Part shown: one piece after another, positions 42,301 through 52,460 of the stretch
Layout of the letters: each line of letters starts with the position of its first letter
Position numbering within the stretch: the stretch's first letter is position 1
Assembly: GCF_025024155.1 (NCBI RefSeq)
Contig: NW_026251721.1
Coordinates: 372,001-436,000 of the forward strand
Reading direction: 5' to 3'
From: Gamsiella multidivaricata
Lineage: Eukaryota > Mortierellomycota > Mortierellomycetes > Mortierellales > Mortierellaceae
Length of the DNA: 64,000 nt
Made by a program: the position numbers and the translations under genes
Notes under the pieces: model-generated
What the model was told of the DNA's origin: nothing
The model's input: only the letters and a program-made list of their open reading frames with translations
The model's database searches: none

Positions 42301-43898
42301 TTTCCGAGCGGTTCTAGCTGCTAAGCACGGGTTATTTGTACGGTTCACAGATCGTTAGCAAAGAAAGTCATGAGCATGGCTCGAGACGACGAATATGTTT
42401 GGTGTTGGTTGCAATTTACCCTGACGCTCCATCTGTGTGCTCACAAAATTCTCTTCGGGCTTCATGAATACGCCCTGTCTGATATCATCCAAAAGTTGCT
42501 GACGCTGCTCCTTTGAGAGATGAGAGCTCTTCCTGCCGAATCTCTTCCGCAGACCACGATGATGACGCTCGCTATCCGAAAGGATGCCACGCGGGAGATC
42601 GTCTTCGTCGTCTGATGATTCTGAACAAGAATCCGTCTTGTATCCCGTCATATCCAACAACACTTCTGAATGACAGACCAGATGAGGTGAGAGGAAAGAC
42701 TAGTACGTTAGTCAGCAATTCAGTGAGAGTAGCAAGAGTCAAGTGCTCTCGCAGGTCATGAAACGTACCACTTTTACGACGCGTACGAGGTGTGCCATGG
42801 GAATTGCCGAGAGCAACTCCATCCTCACGAGTTCCATTGGGCAAGGATTGGTGTACTACTGTTGGAAAAATCACGTTGGTAGGAAAGGAAATATCGTCCT
42901 TGGAGGAGGTATCCGCCGTGGCAGTGGAGGCCTCCTTGTCTTCCGCTTCCTGGGATGGCTTTTCGTCCCGGGTAGGCCGTGGTCGAGAGGGCGAGGGTTC
43001 GGTGGGCAGGGGCGATTCTGGCTCCTGAAGGGACTCGATGGTGTGACTGAAGGAACCGGGCATGTCCTGCAGAGTATCTCTGCTGACGCTTGTCTTCGCG
43101 AAGGAGGACACGGAATCGTGGTCGCTGTCGTCCTTGAAACTTTCCTCGAAAGCGGAGCCATGGCCACTAGCTGCACTCACGTACCCATTGTCGAGTAGAG
43201 TGTCTATAGATAGATCGACCATATGAGAATAATAGAGAGCATTGGATTTTTTTCGATCAGCAGTTGTCGTATTGTTATAGCGTGGGATTGCGAGAGCTGG
43301 ATCTGAATTATGAATAATTTTTTTGCTTTGACATATGTCAATGTAAAACAAGGCAGCAAAACGACGGTGCGATGGTGATACAATGGAACAAGGTCCCCAC
43401 CGGTACTCCGATCCTCATGTGCTGCATCGAACCTTGGGTGCGAGAAAGACAGTGAGTGGCCTTACCTTCGTCTGCCTGAGGATACTCTCCTCCTGTGCCC
43501 TCGAGTAGTTTTTGGTGTCCCTGTTGCTGTCGATGCTGACCATTAAGATCAAAGTAGTCCACGGGCGCCAAGTCGGTTTCGTCAGTCGGACCAGCGATGG
43601 GCGACGTTGCAAATTCGTCCGGGACATAGTCATTCGTCTCGAGCACGAAGAAGGCTTCTCCTGCATCGCCAACCTTCATCGGAAAGGGGATCACCTCGCC
43701 ATTGACGCGGACCTCGACCACCTTCTCCTGGGGTCGAAGCACACTGAGCTTGCCAAAGCGCACGTGAAAGGGCGAGCAGGCGAGGTCGCCGTCGGCCTGC
43801 TCGACGACGACGATGTCGATGGCGCCCGAGAGGGTTGCAGGGTTGATCTCATTATAGAATTTTGTAACGGTCGAGAAGAAGCTTCCGACAGAGTACAT
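39365..43898 (-). CDS. PAH1: Lipin, phosphatidate phosphatase
   Basis: Eight exons: 43898-43466, 43203-42769, 42665-42420, 42317-42216, 42126-41993, 41906-41670, 41576-40408 and 40319-39365. Total 3711 nt, 1236 aa, all phases consistent. Dephosphorylates phosphatidate to diacylglycerol at the nuclear/ER membrane. N-LIP is at residues 1 to about 95 (MYSVGSFFSTVTKFYNEINP, with the conserved KVGDAGEAFFVLE). A short WTWGWGSLP block lies mid-protein. The HAD-like catalytic motif DIDGTITKSDALGH is near residue 760, followed by the rest of C-LIP. The acidic C-terminus (EEEYQGDYEDGEYGDEE) matches the tail that recruits the Nem1-Spo7 phosphatase in yeast. Abundant SP/TP sites suggest cell-cycle kinase control. 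Exon 4 could also start 3 nt earlier (42320). Confidence 0.95.
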
Positions 43899-45333
43899 CG
43901 TATGATATGCTGGGAGGTGGCGGAGGTAAAAGGAGACAGGAGAAGAACGAGGAGGATGAGGAGGACGGCGTGGATGTGGATATCGATTCACACGCTCATA
44001 TAGTAAGAAAAAGAGTAGGAGCAATAAAGACGACTGGGTTGAAGGAAAGGGAGGAGTGTGTGAGAGATGAGGAAGAGAGCATCAGCTTTTTTTTTTTTGC
44101 ACTTTCAGCGGTAGAGAAACAATCCGCCGTCACTCCTGTGGGCAGCCCGTTCGCTGATCTGCAGAGCGAATGTTGTTTGTCCATGCAATTCAGGAATGTG
44201 TATGCCGCTCCTTTTATGCACCCTGGCTACATTCCATCTATGCAAGCAGCAACTTTATTTATTCAGAGGGATGCAGACAACTAACTAATCCTAACTAATC
44301 CTAACTAATCACGTGGATGTATGGTAATAAAAAAAAAGCAGACAACTAAACCATGTCTCCTGATCAACCAGCCTGATCTGCATTGTGAGCCACTCTACGA
44401 GCGCAGGCATGCCTGCAGCTGTTTGCTGTCCGTTAGCCATTGTGCTTAGCATGTTCACTCACTCGGCTTTGGACGAGGTTACTCTTCGCCTCTCTGCAGT
44501 TCTTATAGCCATCTATTGACACAGTATGGTGGGAAGCGTCGGTTCAGATCAGCGCATCTCCGACATTGAGAGAGCTGTTGGGAACATGTTATGATGTTCT
44601 TTTTTTGAAATGATAGCTTTTCAATTAAGACAATACACTCGGCGCATGTATGCCATGATTGTAAGATCTCCCCGAGCAAACAATAACAACAACGGCCACT
44701 TCGCAGATTGAATTTTTTTTTTAAAAAAAAAGGGAGAAAAAGGCGCAAGCTAGCTCAAAAAGGCAACTGTTTTCCGAGATCGACATTGATTGGAGCATCT
44801 CTTTGTTTGCTTCCCTTTGTCGCTCTCAGGCGGGGGATGGGCCTCTCACCGCTGTCCGCTGCCTCGGCTTTTTCTTTCCTTTTTCTTCCATCGGCTCTCG
44901 CTCTCTCGAGACAGCTTATATCATTGTTTGGACATCGGCAGAGCCAATGACAAGCGCAAACCGAGGAAAAAAGGATCAAGTGGTAGGCTAGCGCACTATG
45001 TCGGAGGTGCAATAAGCTGAATAATCACAGTGGGCGGGATCAATCGCCCGCTGTGTATCCAAGTCCATGGCACCATCCCGGTCTCGCCTTTTCGAACTCA
45101 TTGTCATTTTCAAAAACAGATGGACTTGAACAGATCTGTCAAGTCTCGTCAATCTAGCCCACAGCCGTGCATCTCCATAGGCGTCATGCATGTATTTTAG
45201 CGCCATTACAATGATCATTTTTGATGAGTATTTATTTTAGGATGAGGAAGGGCTATGCTACAAGGATAATTCCACAGCAAGGTGGCAGAATAGGAAATAT
45301 GTGTCAAGGGTAAGGCAGAGAAAGCAGAGCGAT
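43899..45333. other. Intergenic between lipin and ferritin genes
   Basis: About 1.4 kb. Holds lipin promoter sequence, the short retroinsertion at 44285-44337 with a ctaactaatc triplicate, and A/T-runs. No gene recognised. Confidence 0.5.
44285..44337 (+). mobile_element. Retroinsertion stub with 12-bp TSD
   Basis: A 53-bp insert ending in atggtaataaaaaaaaa, flanked by the exact repeat gcagacaactaa at 44273-44284 and 44338-44349. It also includes two and a half further copies of ctaactaatc extending from the left TSD. The 3' end resembles the taataaaa end of LINE C. Interpreted as an extreme 5' truncation of a LINE or of a message. Confidence 0.65.
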
Positions 45334-46163
45334 TTAATGGCTGTGCTTCAAGAGCTCTTGGTCCCAGAGGTACACTGCGATAAGAAAGACGAGGAAAGAG
45401 AATTACAAAGTCAGTGATATGTTCATAGCGAGGTGGGTCGGCGGCATGCGAATGCAGGATGAAATCAAAACATAAAGGCTTACATCCAAGACCATCACCA
45501 CCAACGCGGTTGAGCTGGGTGACAAGGTCGGCAATCTTCTTGATGGCCTCGGTTTGCTCACTGAGGTACTCAGATGCGATGAAATCGGAGAGCTGGGCAT
45601 CACTGTTTTCCTCAGCAACCTTGTGGAGGTTGAGCAGGCTCTTGTTGACATCTGTCATGCGGTGAGACAAAATAGAAAGGTGTGATTTAGTCAAGGGACG
45701 AATGATGTGGTGACCTCGATGTGTAACGCGATAAACGTTACTCCACGTACCCTTCTCAAGCTGGAGGGTGGCCTCGATGGCATTTCGGGCTGAGGACCAG
45801 TCCGACTCGGGGGCCTGGAGGGTATGGAGGACGACCTTGCCACCGCGGCGGTTCTGGTAGTTAATCAACTTCTGGGCGTGCTCGCGCTCCTCTTCAGCGC
45901 TCTCGCGGAAGAACTTTTCCAGTCCGGGGAGGGCCTGGTTGGAGTGACCAGCCCAGGCAGAGAGGGAGAGGTAAACCTGGGAAGCCTGGAGCTCTTGACT
46001 GATCTGTAAAGTCGAGGGAGAAGAAGGAGAAGAGGAGGATGGTCAATGGACAATGCATCGGGCGTTGAAGAAGGCGAATACGGAGAATGAAGAAAGTGTG
46101 CAGTACCTGGTGGTTGAGGGCCTCCTCGCTGGCGGAAGAGAAGTTCTGCTTGGCCAAAGACAT
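45334..46163 (-). CDS. Ferritin, H-type
   Basis: Four exons: 46163-46107, 46003-45751, 45651-45484 and 45374-45334, for 172 aa with consistent phase. Forms the 24-subunit iron-storage shell and oxidises Fe(II). The H-chain ferroxidase ligands can be matched: ELQASQVYLSLSAW (Glu, Tyr), SAEEEREHAQKL (Glu and His), LQLEKDVNKSLLNLH (Glu) and YLSEQTEAIKKI (Gln). The short last exon encodes YLWDQELLKHSH. No signal peptide, so cytosolic. Ferritin is absent from most Dikarya and present in earlier-diverging fungi, which informs the taxonomic guess. The heme oxygenase gene lies 0.86 kb upstream on the same strand. Confidence 0.95.
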
Positions 46164-46658
46164 GATGGTGGTGTGAATGTGAGTGAGAAAAAGTCGGTAG
46201 GGGTTGTTTGCGTGTGAGTAGTAAGTGGTAAGAAGAGTGTAGAATGGAGAAGAAAGAAGAGAGGGAAGAGAAGAAAAAGAGGGAGTGTTTTATACTCGTT
46301 TTGTGTTGTCTGCGCAGACCCTCATCAGAATGAGACAACGACCTGGCCTCTGATCATCGATGAGTTTTCCTTATGAATTAAACAAGAACCGGGCCCTAAA
46401 GATACTTTTAGAAATACCGAGCCACCATTGAAGATATCACGCAAAGTACCCCGGCGCGCATATTGAGATATCCATTCTATTGCACCATGGAGCTGACGTG
46501 AATATGAGCTGCCAAGAATTCCCTTTTTCGAACCTCGACGCACACCATCAACAGTACATCGCCATACGAGGTTCAGGCAGAGACCGTATATCCGAATATC
46601 TTGCACTTAGGGAATGGTAAAAATCAGACTCAAAGAATACTTAAAAAGCGACCAGCCA

Positions 46659-46742
46659 TCCGAAAATAGCTCAGTTGGTAGAGCGGGAGACTGTAGTTTG
46701 TCTGTCATCTCTAGGTCCCTGGTTCAAATCCGGGTTTTCGGA
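46659..46742 (+). tRNA. tRNA-Tyr(GTA) with short intron
   Basis: 84 nt. Acceptor TCCGAAA/TTTCGGA pairs fully; A box TAGCTCAGTTGG; anticodon GTA in GACTGTAG; T arm CCTGG-TTCAAAT-CCGGG; TTTTTT follows about 15 nt later. An intron of about 10-11 nt (tttgtctgtc) sits one base 3' of the anticodon, the canonical position for tRNA-Tyr introns; removing it restores a 5-bp anticodon stem. Confidence 0.92.
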
Positions 46743-46764
46743 TACCTTTTGCTGAATATATGTT

Positions 46765-46830
46765 TTTTGGGAGGGAGGACCAGCTTGGCAACCCCTTGCA
46801 GGAAATCCACTTGATGCATTTGGTAAAGAG
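46765..46830 (+). repeat. Diverged relative of tRNA-Val unit end
   Basis: Similar to 32,980-33,045: gggag, then a cttg-caacccc motif, then aggaaatccac and gcatttggt occur in the same order with gaps. It lies about 25 bp 3' of the tRNA-Tyr gene. Short and imperfect, so homology is probable but not certain. Confidence 0.5.
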
Positions 46831-47018
46831 ATCTCCCCATGAAGCAGGCGTCATGGATTTTCTGGGGGGAATTGACTTGTATGCTCAACATAACAAATGG
46901 AGCCAGGGCTAAGTCTTGATGATTTATTTTACTTGTCCGGAATCGTTCAACAACGAAAGGAGAGGGTTATGATGCCACAGAAGACCGCTATCATGCACTG
47001 CTTCGATCGTTCCACCGA

Positions 47019-48098
47019 TCAAAGAACGGGTGCGGCTGTGGAGAACCGGCTGAAAAGGATCTGATAAAACGCCATGGCAATTGCCAAGTACAGAAGAGAA
47101 TAAACGATCCAACGAGTCCACACTCTAGGCACACCCTCGACCGATGTGAACAAGTCCATGTTCCTGACAAAAATCTCTTTGGCCTCGTCTTCAATAGCAC
47201 GTCGTGCTGCCAGGGCCGAGTCTGTCTGGTCATAGATTCCTGGGATAGAATTGAGTCGTGATTTCAGATCGTTCTTCACCTTATTGGGATCCAGCTTCCC
47301 GTTCTCTCCCGAATGTCCTGCTGCATCATCAGTGGTAGTAAATGAAGAGGAGCTGCTGCTTCTCTCACGAAACGTGAAGATCGCAATGCCGCTATCGTGT
47401 TCGCCGCCAAGTTTCTTGTCAGGAGGAGAGGGAAAGAATCGTGTCGACTTTACGATCTTGGATCGGGTAATTTGTCCACCAAAGAAGATCCCGAGATAAA
47501 GGGTTGCTGGGTAGGCGACTAGCCTCTCTGGATTCTTCTTTGAGATATCTCGAATATGATCCTTTTTGTGCATACGAACAAAAAAAAAGAAAAAAGAAAA
47601 AGAAACTCAGTGGTTAGCGCCGAGTCCTTGTACGCTGATCAGGAAAGATCAATTATTCAGGGTACAACATACCATATACTCTTGCATTTGCTTGGATGGA
47701 CAGACATGTTCCTTCCAATCGTCCCCGTAAAAGTAGGCAAGATCTGCTTCGAAGGCCTCTGTCCGCCGAATGTCGGGCCAATAAGCCTGTGCGACCCATG
47801 GATGGAGATCGGGACCTTTCGTGTGCTTTTCATATTCTTCCTCAAACGTCCTGAACACGTAGTAGAATCCCAACAGGATCTGCCTATAGATCTGGAATGG
47901 GGTTATTTAGTCTACCGAGGAGGACACAGGAAGGATCCAGGATATACAAGTGCAACGTGCCAATGTGCTTTATACCTGATAATCAAGAACAGTGAACAGG
48001 CCCAGCTGAACCAGCCTGTCCATCTTGCGATGGTGTCCTTTGGTCTTTTGGCGCAGGTCGTCCGTAAGAGTCAGGGTCTCGTTCGCTTGGGCTGCCAT
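47019..48098 (-). CDS. Heme oxygenase
   Basis: Three exons: 48098-47976, 47891-47673 and 47561-47019, for 294 aa with phases all zero. Cleaves heme to biliverdin, CO and Fe(II). The N-terminal LRQKTKGHHRKMDR carries candidate proximal His residues 22-23. YRQILLGFYYVFRTFEEE and ATLYLGIFFGGQITRSKI (the distal helix Gly pair) are family-specific, and LNSIPGIYDQ with EEAKEIFVRNMDLF-like sequence completes the fold. A single C-terminal membrane segment (WIVYSLLYLAIAMAFYQILF) makes it tail-anchored, presumably in the ER as in animal HO and yeast Hmx1. An inserted Ser/Thr-rich loop of about 40 residues follows ITRSK. Divergent from the PPPDE gene over a 275-bp shared promoter. Confidence 0.93.
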
Positions 48099-48373
48099 GC
48101 TGGTGTGTGTGTGGAATGAGATGGATGTGAATGAATGGGGTGGAGGAGTGCCTTCGAAATACGGAGGTCCGCAGTCGTGTCCACTTCGCCCAGCAGCATG
48201 CCACGCGTACAGGCCGCGTATGTTTGTTCCTCTTACCTCATCCCTTTATCAGCACATCGTTTTGCATCTCTTCAACCTTCCTCCTCCTCCTGTCCAACGA
48301 ATCACCCCATCAGCGCTGGAACTACCATATACAAGACCACAACCAATCAGCCCGCTCAAGACAACAAAGAACG
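48099..48373. promoter_or_regulatory. Bidirectional promoter of heme oxygenase and PPPDE genes
   Basis: 275 bp separate two divergent start codons. A CCAAT box (48343-48347) lies 27 bp upstream of the plus-strand ATG, and the region is C/T-rich on the plus strand. Regulation by iron cannot be judged; I see no clear GATA-type iron element cluster. Confidence 0.5.
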
Positions 48374-50565
48374 ATGGCAGAAAGAGTGACCCTTTTCGTC
48401 TACGATTTATCGCAGGGAATGGCACGGAACATGTCCCAAAGTCTTGTAGGCCGCCAGATCGGTAGGCATTACTGGTCAAAATCCGCTCTTTTCCCCACCT
48501 TCCAGACAGCATTGGTCCTGACAGAATGGTCCTTGTCGCAATATATACACGATAATCCATAGACGCCATCTATCACACATCGGTCGTCGTGTTCGGGCGA
48601 GAATTCTATTATGGGCAGGGCATCATGAGTGCCATTCCAGGAACAACTCTCCACGGACAGCCTATGGAGCAAGTCAATATGGGCGAAACTGAGATTCCTC
48701 AGGAGGTCTTTATGGAGTTCATGGACGAGATGCGTGAGACCTACACCGCGGGCGCATATCATCTCTTGGGTAAGGATTCCGGACCGCCGTTCGCAAACCA
48801 ATCATGGGGCTTGCATTTATATCCAACGCATGCGAGGCTGACATTCATTCTTTTCTTTTGTAGACAACAACTGCAACAACTTTACAAACGATGTCTGCAA
48901 GTTTCTCGTTGGAAAACCTATCCCGAGTAACATCACCTCCTTACCCGCCGACTTTCTCAACACACCCTTTGGACAGATGATGCGACCCATGATCGAGAAC
49001 ATGTTTGGACCGAGTCGCCATGTACCTTCAGTTCCGTTCATAACAGATCTCAGTCAGCTGCAAAGCATCGTCCGACAGAATGCTGCCACGGTCGTCTATT
49101 TCACCTCAGCGACTTGTCCACCGTGTAGAATAATTGCACCCGTTTTCGACGAGATCGTCTTGTCCAAGGACAAAGAGATAAAGGGTGTCAAGGTAGATGT
49201 AGGGGTGGCACAGGCCATCGGAAGGGAATATGGGATCCAATCCACCCCAACGTTCGTGTTTTTCTTATTCGGAAAAGAATCCTCGCGGTTCTCGGGAGCG
49301 GATCAGGCTGAGCTCAGGAGTTGTATCGACGTACTCATTTACAGTACTCACCCAGGTAAACCATCCAGTGTTTGATATATCTGTAAAGTCGACTTTTTTT
49401 ATTTTTTTTTATTTTTTTTACATCATGGCCACTTTCGCTAACATGGCCCGCGTGACTAATTCCTCCTACTCTATCACAGCTCATCCACATAAACGGCTGG
49501 ATCTGGTTTTTTACAAATCACTCCCAACAATTCCAGCCCTCTTCCAACCTCCTGAATCTGCGGATGCCGTAGACGCCGTGTTTACGAAACTAAAGACTTT
49601 TCTGCCTCAAGAGAACAGTCTTTCAGAGGCTGATATGAAACAACTGGACAAGATCCATTTATGGCTCAAAAAACGTATTACTGCAAAGACTGACAAGTCT
49701 GCGGAGCCGACCATGGTAGAGCTGGGTGCGAATTGGAAGCCTATTCTTGGTAAGTAATTTGTCGTTTTCCCCATTACCCTACTTTGGGCAGCATGTCTTT
49801 TTTTTTTTTTTTTTTTTTTTGCTTATTGCTTTTTGCTTACAAAAAACTGTATTTTCGTGCATCATTATAGCCAAGATCGCAGGATTGTTACCCTACGAAA
49901 AACAATTTCCTCTGCTAGACATCCTCCGGATGTTAATTCTCCACCATCGCGTCGCAGAGGTGTACGCCAAGGACGGAAACCAGACCCTGATCAAAATGTT
50001 TAATGCCGTGGCCGACAACGGCTACGGCGCCTCCAAACCAGCGACCCTCATGACCCTTCGCATCGCCTGCAATTCCTTCAGTAGCCCTCTTCTCAGCACC
50101 TATATCCTCTCCTCCGTGGCGCGTGAGTCGACAAAACAGCTTTTGGTCAACACCCTTCTGTCCGACGTTGATCAACACAGACAGACCGCTTCCTCTCTCG
50201 CATTCAATATCGGTCTCAAGATTGGAGAGTCGAGAGCCAAGCCCTTGGATACTCTCACGCCTTCTCTCTCCGGCGACCCGCTCGAGAGCTTGGAGGCAGA
50301 CTGGAACATGGAATGCTTAAGCGCTATTGCAGAGGCGATCAACAAGGAGGATTCAGAGGAGATTCTTTATCGACTGGTCGCCTCGGTCGCCCAGTTTATC
50401 CACATGGAGGAGAGCTATGTAGGAGCACACCTGATGAACGCCTTGGACCTACCCAAGACGCTAGAGACCAAGATCCAGAATAAGCTGGTCAAGCGTCCCG
50501 AAGTGACAGGGCTGTGTCGCGAGGTTCAGGAGATGATCCGGACAGCTGCTGCAGAGTACAAATAG
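48374..50565 (+). CDS. PPPDE (DeSI)-thioredoxin-PUL domain protein
   Basis: Five exons: 48374-48461, 48563-48769, 48864-49355, 49480-49749 and 49871-50565, for 583 aa in consistent phase. Domains in order: a PPPDE/DeSI-type isopeptidase with catalytic His34 (IYHTSVVVFG) and Cys102 (DNNCNNFTND); a thioredoxin-like domain with a CPPC active site near residue 183 (SATCPPCRIIAP) and cis-Pro in QSTPTFVFF; and a C-terminal PUL (Armadillo-like) domain to the end, the module by which Doa1/Lub1 binds Cdc48. The architecture implies removal of ubiquitin or SUMO coupled to Cdc48/p97 and possibly redox sensing. It is a known but poorly studied fungal architecture. Cytosolic or nuclear, no signal peptide. 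Confidence 0.9.
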
Positions 50566-50711
50566 AGTCTGGCGTAGATTGGTGTTTTATTAAGACAAGA
50601 AAAAATAATAATAATAACAAAGAGGTATTACAGTAACGACCATGATATGATATGATATGATAATTGGGTATCCTTGATAAAAATAGCAGGGGAGGTCCGA
50701 TTAGCACCTGT

Positions 50712-52427
50712 CTACGTGTAGAGATCGATCGGGTGGTTGTAGTCCTTTGGATAACAAAAGTTGTGGGACTCGATCTCGTCGCGTAAAAAGTCCAGGGGCC
50801 ACTCCACGAGATGTCCCTGCACCTTGCTCAAATCAGCCTCCATGGCCACACGGACATCGTTCGACTTTGCCAGCGCGCTCGCGGTTCGCTTGACATTGCT
50901 CCTTGGCGACTGAGGCTCCGTCGGCGTCGGTTCTGCCCTCCCAGAGTGTCGAGCCTCCTTCCTCTCCTCTTGCTCGTGCTTGGCCTGCGTTTCATCCTTC
51001 TCCAGTGTCTTCTCCATGGCCTTCCCCTTGGGCGTGACCTCCTCGTCTGTACGAAGATCCGCCGCAGACTTTGTCATGTTTTTCTTGTCCTTGTTTCGCC
51101 CTCTCATACTCTTGCCTAATGATCCATGATGTGCAGTCCTCTCATCCTTAATCCTGTCCTGCAACGAACCTTCGTCCTCCGCAGAGTCGTCGTCCACAAA
51201 AGCCCTCTTGGCTGCCATGCCGTCAATGGTCTCAAAGTCGTCGTCTTCATCTTCACTGCTCTCGCCTCGCGATCTAAAGTGCTCGCCCATCGTCGGTCCC
51301 AGGATCTTGTTAATCGTCTTATCCTTCAAAGTCCGTTCTTCCTTCACACGAGGATCCTCTACATTGGATTGAGCGTTGAACTGCATGTAGTCGGCCCAGG
51401 ACTTGACGGTATTGTCGGGGATGCATTTAAACATTTCCCTGAAGATCATTGTATTGGACTCGGCGTAGTGCTTCCAGACGTCCTCGAAGAACGCGGGGTG
51501 GACAGGGTCGACGAAATCGAGTTCTGTAAAAGGGACCTCGCCCTGATCAACCGTGCTCATAGCCCCAGTCCGATGCTCGTGCCCTGCTGGCAGACCCAGG
51601 TGCTCCATCATCAAGTTCATTCGTAGCGTATGGGCGAAACGAGAGACCTTGTAAGGGACACCGTTCATAGTCGAGTCGATATAATCCTGATCTCTGACAA
51701 CAGCCGCAATTTCCGAGTCACGATTACCGAGCATGGAGCGCTCGTTGATGTTGGCTACAATAAAAAGGTGATGCGTTATGTAAGGGATATCGCAGAATTA
51801 GTAATGGTTTAAAGGGTAATAGATAGTATTGAAAGTACAGTGCCGACGACGCTTACCTGAACCAATAATGGCAATGCGATCGTCGACAATCATCATCTTG
51901 GCGTGGATGTAAACCTGCTCCGTAATGAACTTTTCTCCAAACTTTGCCCAGTTCCGGAGTCCGTAGAAGGAAATGTACTTGTGGGGTTTGGGAACTCCTG
52001 CGGCGGCCAATCGACCGTAGATCGAGTTCTTTCCGTGGCAGATCGTCTCGTAGATACTTAGCATGACCATGCGCACAGACGTTGCTGCAGGTGTGTTGAT
52101 ACCTCCCTCGAATCCAGGCACCAGGGGTAATACAGCAATCACTCTGTTGTGAGACGCAAAAAAAAAAAAAGCAAAAATTCTCGTCCAGGGTGAGCCATCC
52201 ATTGCATATTGCTAATATCAATTATAGCACGCGAAAAAAAAAAAGTATCGCTATTCGTACCTGAACTTCTTATTCTCCTTATGTGCCTTGATAATCCTGT
52301 CAGTCAGAGCTCGTCCAATGCTATTGTGGACAATGATATTGTTCACGTTTGTGGAGGTGATGAAGAATTGATTTTCTGGTTACATTGTATTGTATAAAAA
52401 AAAAAAGGAAGAAAAGAAAGATGGGTC

Positions 52428-52460
<33 letters not shown>

